A DNA stretch of 64,000 bases, taken from Ailurus styani (taxonomy: Eukaryota; Chordata; Mammalia; Carnivora; Ailuridae). The notes beneath the pieces were generated by a model that was not told the origin of the DNA, did no database searches, and saw only the letters and a list, made by a program, of their open reading frames with translations. Position numbers and translations under genes: made by a program. The stretch covers positions 1,322,010-1,386,009 of the forward strand of contig LNAC01000272.1 of NCBI GenBank assembly GCA_002007465.1, in the 5' to 3' direction. The stretch's first letter is position 1. The number at the start of each line of letters is the position of its first letter. Below are positions 58,030-64,000 of the stretch, in pieces.

Positions 58030-58360
58030 TGATTTCCACTGTTAGGGTCATGCTCAGGAAGCCCTTCTCCTCCTCGAAATTGCAGAAAGAGCCACCTGTT
58101 TCCGTTTAGTTCTTTTATGATTCATTTTTGAAGCTGAACTCTGTAACCCCCCTGGAACGTGCTGGAGTCTACGCTGTGGGGCAGGAAAAGGTCCAACTTA
58201 GTACAGTGTCTCCAAACAGCCAGTCTTCTCAGCCCCTCCTGGGGGTCATTTCTGCCCCCACTCACTGGCATTTCTACTTTTGCCACTGAGTCGGGACTCC
58301 TGCACGTGGGTCGGTTTCTAAACTGTAGGATTGTTCCGATGACCTAGCTCTCATCTGATG
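58030..58360 (-). mobile_element. Old L1M ORF2 fragment, reversed
   Basis: AAGGTCCAACTTAGTACAGT, GTCTCCAAACAGCCAGTCTT, GGTCATTTCTGCCCCCACTC, GAGTCGGGACTCCTGCACGT and GGTCGGTTTCTAAACTGTAG follow the reversed L1 ORF2 region that in the young L1 lies at about 17.2-17.5 kb. Heavily decayed. Confidence 0.55.
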
Positions 58361-58489
58361 CCAGGGTGCGCGGTTTTCCCGTCTCACAGCTGCCCGCACG
58401 GATGAACACAGCAGAGGGCAAGGGCTGCCCCCTTGTCTTCTTTTCCAGAGTGCTTCCTGCCAGTTGGGTGAGCAACGCAGGTGACCCTA

Positions 58490-58611
58490 AGCACCATGGG
58501 TCACTCTCTACGTCAGCCCAGGGAGGCAGGTGAAGGAAGCACTCATTTTACAGATGAGGAAGCCGAGGACAGGAAGCAAAGACATACATACGCTCAAGAT
58601 CTCCAAAAAAA
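58490..58611 (-). mobile_element. MIR relic, part 1 (split by a SINE)
   Basis: CACTCATTTTACAGATGAGG, AAGCCGAGGACAGGAAGCAA: the reversed MIR core. It is interrupted at 58611 by the SINE and continues weakly after 58829. Confidence 0.65.
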
Positions 58612-58814
58612 GGGCGCCTGGGTGGCTCAGTGGGTTAAAGCCTCTGCTTTCGGCTCAGGTCATGATCTCAGGGTCCTGGGATTGAGGCCCGCATTGGGCT
58701 CCCTGCTCAGCAGGGAGCCTGCTTCCCCCCCCCCTGCCTGCCTCTCTGCCTCCTTGTGATCTCTCTCCCTCTGTGAAATAACTAAATAAAAAAAAAAAAT
58801 TAAAAAAAAAAAAG
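58612..58814 (+). mobile_element. Young carnivore SINE inside a MIR
   Basis: Flanked by the perfect 14-bp duplication GATCTCCAAAAAAA (58598-58611 and 58815-58828). Head GGGCGCCTGGGTGGCTCAGT, A-box TGGCTCAGTGG, block GGCTCAGGTCATGATCTCAG, a C-rich/CT stretch and an A-rich tail. Nearly identical to the 40.2-kb copy. Confidence 0.97.
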
Positions 58815-58828
58815 GATCTCCAAAAAAA

Positions 58829-60229
58829 GAGGCAGGACTGGAAGCTCTCAGACGGGGCAGAGCTGACGGCGGGACCTCCGCAAGGTGCTGTCCTACCTGA
58901 GAACCCAACTCTACCCAAGGGGGCGAGCCGCCTGCTCATCCCCGTTCTTACCAACCTTTGGGTGTCTTCTTTCTGTATATGCTGGTTTTATACTCTCCTC
59001 TGCTTCCTTGTGTTTGGTCTTATGCTTTCCACTTAAGAGTGCACCTTCAAATTTTCCTGCTGGAGACCACATCTTTTTTCTGAGATATGGAATTCCCATC
59101 CTGGCCTCTATTTGAGTTCCTTAGTTAGGTTGGTGATCACGCTTTCTCAGAGGCACTCTTGCTCGTATTTCTTTGCTTGTTAGAGGCCGTGCGTCTCCTC
59201 TGTGTAGGTGCACACACATGTTGTCACAATGAGGACGGCAGAATTTTAACAAAATTGTAGATTTGTTTTATTAGCATAACAAAAGTGATTCCGTTATTAG
59301 CTACCATGTTAGTAGCTCCGTTGACATGATTTTTATTTTTTTGAACTGAAACGCATGGGGAAGAAATCATTTTTATCGTGAAGTTGCGCAGGCTAGTAGT
59401 TCGGACTTAGTCGTGACAATGTCCCAGCTGTATTTCATTAACTAGCATCTTGACTTTCAGACGTGATGCTTAAAATACACAAATTCTGTAGGTTATAAAG
59501 GTATTTCTTACTTTTTAGAAAAAGTTATGGGAACAGAAAACGTGTGGTCATACAAGGTGTTGAAAGAGATTAAAGCCTTGAATACTTTTTCTGCTCAATT
59601 TCTATCCCTTTGTAAGTGGCACGAGGTGCTGTTTAGTTCAGGGAGAGAAGGCTGGGAGCCAGGAGAGTGAGACCACCTTCCTTTAGACTAGACACCTTTG
59701 CGTGATTGTCCCTTCCTTATTCCCCCCTACCTAGACTTGGGGGGTGGTTGAACAGCACCACCCTGACTGAGCGCCCCCCCACCCACAGGCTGACTCAGGA
59801 CACAGTGGCTTGTTAGGAGCAGCGCCCATGCTCTTAGCTCACTTGAGCGAGAATGAGCACTTCACCTTGGAAGTTGGGACTCCTGGGTCCCCAGCCCAGA
59901 CCCACTGTCAAGGAGTATTTGCCATCCACCCAGCCACTTCCTGTCCCTGTCCCTCCGAAAGCTCCCTGCCAGACAGAGGTTTGGGACCACACCCGCACTG
60001 ACGCCCCCTGGGGCTTTTGTCAGTTCACAGACAGGGGTTCCACCTGAGAGTCTGGGGCAAAGTGAGGGACTCAACTGCAAAAAAATGCCCCAATTCCACA
60101 GATTTTTTTCATGTCTGCGTAGGAAGAGGAAAGGTCACCTCCTTCCCGAAGATCAGTGAGCTTCCAGACTCCTTGAATTCCTGTGTATCTGAGAGATTTT
60201 TAAATTACCTCCTGTAGTTCTTTTTCCTC
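58829..60229. other. Gene-free stretch
   Basis: Unique DNA, AT-rich at 59.2-59.6 kb. No repeat or gene recognised. Confidence 0.4.
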
Positions 60230-60560
60230 TCTGATATTGCAGAATGGTTATTGCCGATTATTAACTAAATGATGTTTAAATTTTAGAAGTCAAGCGACTT
60301 TTAAAGGCCTGTTTTATAAAATTTATGAAACTTCCTCCCTCTCTCCTCTCATAATTCCAAAAGCTTTAATAAATACAAATGTGTGCTAGGATTTGCTTTA
60401 GGTTTTTTTTTTCCCTTCTTCTATTTCCAGCAGGTGCTTTTATTAAGCCTTTTAGCACTATTTAACTTTTAAGCTAAGCATGTATTACTTTTAAAAACTA
60501 ATTGAATAAAGATGTATGTTATGTATGTTCAGAATTTGAAACATGGGGAACCCTGAAAAT
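60230..60560. promoter_or_regulatory. Candidate conserved noncoding element, AT-rich
   Basis: About 330 bp of AT-rich sequence (GATTATTAACTAAATGATGT, CTTTAATAAATACAAATGTG, TTTTTATTAAGCC-like) with no repeat signature. It contains several TTTATTA and TAAT motifs. Low confidence without alignment. Confidence 0.2.
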
Positions 60561-61149
60561 AAAATGTGGGCCCATGACTTAAATAACCATCGGGAAGATT
60601 TTGATGTATCGCTTTCCAGCCTAATTCATTTGCTTCTCCTAATGCTTCCTGAGTGTTTAGTAACACACACACCTCTTAGCTGCTTTTTTTGTTCATTCAA
60701 CATAAGGAGAGCATTTCCCATATTATGAAAATATTCTTAAAAACTTGTGTGTTTCATATGTTCCATGTGACGTATATGTTAACAATACAGAGACTGAACA
60801 GGACATCAAAAAACAAGATGCTTCACAGGGCCCTCACACATGGCATCATTACAGTCCTGTGGGGGGACCCGGGGCTGGGAGTGTCTCCAGCTTCCAGCTG
60901 GGGAGTCCAACAGCCCAGAGGTGGGAAGGAACCTGGGGTGCTCACGATCACAGGCTTGGGTACCATTTATCAGCTGTGTGACCCTGAGTGACTAGGATTT
61001 ATTGGGTCTGAAGGTCACATCAGTGTTGGCATCCTCCTTAAGGAAAAGAAAACGTGACTCTTGAAAATGTTATTAAAACATGTGATCCTGTACCTAGATT
61101 GCTTTGACCTCCCCTCCCCCTCCACCCACCCCAGGCCATGGAAGGGCTC
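60561..61149. other. Gene-free stretch
   Basis: Unique DNA, nothing recognised apart from a possible old L1 trace around 60.65-60.80 kb. Confidence 0.35.
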
Positions 61150-61345
61150 AGAAGTTTGAGCTTTACCTGCTTCAAGACAATCTGTCTCCACTTGGGCAAG
61201 CAACTTAACTTTCCTTCATCTGAAAAATGGGGCCAAGAGAAGTACTGACTTCAGGGGTTTGGAGGCTCACACGAGATAGTGCGCTGTAAAGCATTTAGTA
61301 AGCTGCCTGGCGCATAGCAAGGGCTCGATAAACACCTCCTGCGAT
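61150..61345 (+). mobile_element. MIR SINE relic
   Basis: Forward MIR order: CAATCTGTCTCCACTTGGGC, AAGCAACTTAACTTTCCTTC, ATCTGAAAAATGGGGCCAAG, GAGGCTCACACGAGATAGTG, CTGCCTGGCGCATAGCAAGG, GCTCGATAAACACCTCC. Confidence 0.85.
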
Positions 61346-61439
61346 TCCTCAAAGTCATGTAGTTGTGGCTGGAGTCATTTGAGCTGCTTCCCAGAGACGT
61401 TTATTCATATACATACTTAAGAAAATTACACCTGGAGCT

Positions 61440-61525
61440 TTATCAGCCTGACTCACTCATTCATTTAATAAACACCGATTGAGTTCCTACCAGATACCAT
61501 GTGCCACATGAGGTCCTAGTGTCAA
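61440..61525 (-). mobile_element. L2/MIR-type 3' relic
   Basis: CACTCATTCATTTAATAAAC, ACCGATTGAGTTCCTACCAG and ATACCATGTGCCACATGAGG resemble the reversed 3' end of an L2-type LINE. Confidence 0.5.
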
Positions 61526-61529
61526 TTAA

Positions 61530-61770
61530 TTCTGCTGCCTCCTTTCTGAAGGCACAACACAAACGTCTCCACCTCTGGGAAGCCTTCCCAGGACTCCAGG
61601 CAGACTCACTACTGCCTGGGCACTCACCCTGCTGCATAACAGGCTTTGGACAGCTTTGGACGTGAACAGGGTTCCAGGGGAAAGGACCCCCCCCCCTCCG
61701 CCCCGCCGTGTTGATTTCTGTATAATCAGCACTTTCCTGGGTGTCTATAATAAAGCATGTAGATACTCAG
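61530..61770 (+). mobile_element. L2 3' relic
   Basis: CACCTCTGGGAAGCCTTCCC, AGGACTCCAGGCAGACTCAC and CTATAATAAAGCATGTAGAT are in the order of the L2 3' end. It includes a C8 run at about 61689. Confidence 0.5.
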
Positions 61771-62337
61771 TAACGTGAAGTGCATTGACCGAAAGTGCGC
61801 TTGTTTTCCCATGAGGATTGTAGTTGCCTTTGCCAGCTCTTCAGTTTGCAGAAGTAAGCAAGATGCGTGCAGAAGAGTTTGAGTCCTCTGGAAACAAGTA
61901 CGAGGTGGCCTATTAATCTTGGTTGTTGTGAGGGACTTTACTTTTTCTTATTTTATAACAACTGAAATTCTCTATTATGTTACCAGACCACATTCTTCAA
62001 GCTTCTCTCTTTTGCTAATAAAAAAAGATAATATGGCCCCATCGGGGAAGTCCTTAGGGAACATGTCCTGTATCAGGAAAAGTAGTTAAGCGCTGGGGTC
62101 CTAAAGGAGCCTGGGAAAATCTAGCCAAAAACTATGGAGTTGGGTTATATTATCTGCTTAAAAACAGAACTGGACTTTGCAAGTTTTGTCACGTCTTGGC
62201 TTATTAAATCCATTCATTGAGAATTAATTTTTCCAGATTGTTACTTTTATAATAGCATTCAGGTGTAAGAAAATACCCTGATCAGTCAGTACTAGACACA
62301 GGTCGAGAAGATAAATGGCTGCAGGTAAAGCACCACT
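61771..62337. other. Gene-free stretch, AT-rich
   Basis: Unique AT-rich DNA with no repeat signature. Possibly conserved noncoding. No gene recognised. Confidence 0.35.
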
Positions 62338-62500
62338 CTACCCACACGTTTGCTTAGTACTTTGTAATTTACAATGAGTTAGTTCACCGTCATTATCCCT
62401 CTGCTAAACAGCCCCCTGCGGTCGGTGGGAAGCTGGAGGCTAGCCTCTGCATAGGGCAGGAACGCCGAAGCAGGGCTCGACTGGGAATCCAAACTATCAA
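62338..62500 (-). mobile_element. MIR SINE relic
   Basis: Reverse MIR-type order: TTAGTACTTTGTAATTTACA, CCGTCATTATCCCTCTGCTA, GAAGCAGGGCTCGACTGGGA. Confidence 0.6.
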
Positions 62501-63569
62501 ACGTCACAGACTAGAATGGTCTGCTGCCATGATCATCACCCTCCCAGACTCTCCGGAGGGCCTTCTATCTTGTGAGTGTCTTCAGAAAACGATCCCATCT
62601 TTGCGTCTGTCTTCCTGAAGCATTCTGGTCTATGGAGTGTGACCCAGGCTACAAGGAATGTCCTGGGTACCCGGAGGGTTAGCACCTTTCAGTGAATTCC
62701 CAGGCTCATCCTCCATGTGTGATTTCACCCGCCATGTGTAATTATAGACAGCTCCTGCCTTCACGACCTGATAGGGGAGAAAGACATCTGTCCCCTATGC
62801 GAAGTGTCACGTTCACCTTCCTGGGACTGACCCAAGGACCCCAGGGACTCTGAAGCATGCAGTCGTCTAAACAAATTTCTGATGTAACCCATCTGAAATG
62901 CCAGCACTTCAGATAGCAGGGGAACGATGTGTGGAGGCCTATTCCCTACCCAAGCAACCCCCGGGGAGGAGGGCCCCCATTTACCTGTGTACAGGCGTCG
63001 CCAGCAGTGGACTCTGGGCCACAACTTTTACTTCCATCCTGTTATCTGAAAAAAGAAACCTCAGTTGGCCCAATCAGGAGACTAACACATTCCGAGAAAC
63101 AGAGCCGAGAGACCAGCAACAACCCTGTTGTGTGGGCAATATGTAAATGGTGAGGACTTTGGAGTAGTTTTCCTGTCTGCCCTGGTGTTTACAGGCCCCA
63201 AACGAGGCACCTAGACCAACCAGGACCCTCTTCTCCCAGAACCTCCATCCTCGGGGCACTCCCTCTTCATTCACAGATTAGTGGGATTTGAGTCCATAAA
63301 CCAAGTCAAAGAAACACAAGAATTCTCCACTGGAGTTCTAGGTGGTGGCTCCCTTGGAGGGCTGAGCACCCCCCATCCATCACTGCATTTGAAGAAACAC
63401 ACACCCAGGCTCAGGGAAGCTGAAAGAAACATCCTGAGGAAATGACCACTGTAAGTGGCTTCTAAGCCTCATTTCCCCAAGGAAATAATCAGCACCTCTT
63501 CTCCGAGACAGCTCCAGGTGAGCGAGAAGGGAACACCTTCCTGTTCTCCAAAGTGAAGGCGTTTGCCTA
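62501..63569. other. Gene-free stretch
   Basis: Unique DNA. No exon recognised before the CpG island. Confidence 0.4.
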
Positions 63570-63700
63570 ACTGCCTGATCACCAGGCGCTCTCACATCTA
63601 CTGTCACAGTCGATTCTCCGAACCCACGAGGTGGCTGGGGAAGGTACGATTCCCCCGCCCTCCCATTTGACGCAGGGCACACCGAGTCCCGGGCGCTCGC
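63570..63700 (-). mobile_element. MIR-like relic at the edge of the CpG island
   Basis: CACAGTCGATTCTCCGAACC, CACGAGGTGGCTGGGGAAGG and GTACGATTCCCCCGCCCTCC resemble the reversed MIR core, with CpGs retained or gained inside the island. Confidence 0.4.
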
Positions 63701-64000
63701 TCTCCTCGTGGGGTCACGCAGGGAGCAAGCACCGGAGCGTCTCTGCCTGCGCGCCCCGAGTTCGCTCCAAGGCACCGCCAGATTCCCAGAGTGAGCCCGT
63801 CCGCGGCGGCGGCCACATGGCCCCATTGTCCCGGGCGGGCGTCCCGGTGCGCGGACGCGGGCGCTCTCGGCAAACCGCAGCCCCGGCCGCCTTGGGGGGT
63901 GGCCCTGCCGGCCGGGCGCGGGGACGCGGCGAGCCCGGGGGCGCCGGGAACAAAGGAGAGGAGCGCGCGCGGGGCTCGAGGGGGCATCGGCCCTGCTGTA
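63640..64000. promoter_or_regulatory. CpG island, truncated by the window edge
   Basis: The densest CpG region outside the L1. It includes CCGCGGCGGCGG, CGCGGACGCGGGCG and GAGCGCGCGCGGGG. CpG islands of this kind usually mark a promoter. An ATG at 63817 opens a plus-strand frame with no stop to 64000 (starting MAPLSRAGVPVRG, arginine/glycine-rich). Minus-strand frames of up to 148 codons overlap it too, so neither strand can be assigned and no gene is named. The base at -3 of the ATG is C, not the preferred purine. Confidence 0.65.

Noticed and set aside
1..64000. Endogenous retrovirus or LTR element
   Set aside because: I saw no LTR pair, primer-binding site, or gag/pol/env-like frame; all reverse transcriptase sequence here is LINE-1.

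Overview
This is mammalian nuclear DNA from a carnivore, most likely a mustelid. It carries many intact tRNA-derived carnivore SINEs whose head (GGGCGCCTGGGTGGCTCAGT, followed by a TTAAAGCCTCTGC-type block) is the form I associate with ferrets, mink and otters. It also carries a young carnivore-type LINE-1 and a background of decayed MIR, L2, L1M and hAT-Charlie repeats. The species call is inference from repeat flavour. There is no sign of bacterial, phage, CRISPR or retroviral content.

Layout. From 1 to 15.6 kb there is unique DNA with old repeats, a (GT)n microsatellite and, at 8.1-8.57 kb, a small CpG-rich block with three CCAAT boxes and GC boxes that looks like a promoter. From 15.66 to 24.8 kb lies a nested LINE-1 locus: an old 5'-truncated L1 that inserted with a twin-priming inversion, later hit by a full-length 6.7-kb L1 (minus strand, both reading frames intact, perfect 14-bp target duplication), and separately by a SINE. 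From 24.8 to 39.9 kb there is unique DNA with decayed LINEs, a TG-rich tract (36.7 kb) and a GC-rich VNTR (37.9-38.6 kb) built from 47-67 bp units with a 310-bp higher-order period. At 39.9-40.4 kb two young SINEs lie in tandem. From 41 to 55 kb there is more unique DNA with MIR, L2, hAT and L1M relics, two SINEs, a 31-bp minisatellite and a (GT)n-(GC)n tract. At 55.7-57.1 kb a second twin-primed L1 fragment splits a MIR. From 57 to 64 kb there is AT-richer DNA with candidate conserved noncoding blocks, a SINE inside a MIR, and a CpG island running off the right edge, probably the 5' end of a neighbouring gene.

The only protein genes I can support are the two L1 frames. ORF1 (RNA-binding chaperone) and ORF2 (endonuclease plus reverse transcriptase) act together in cis on their own transcript, and ORF2-type machinery would also have mobilised the SINEs. 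I find no convincing host exon; one 111-bp splice-flanked frame near 35.9 kb is noted as a weak candidate. All other long open frames look like chance frames in GC-rich or repeated DNA. Repeat family names are from memory of consensus patterns, so boundaries are approximate unless a target duplication fixes them.
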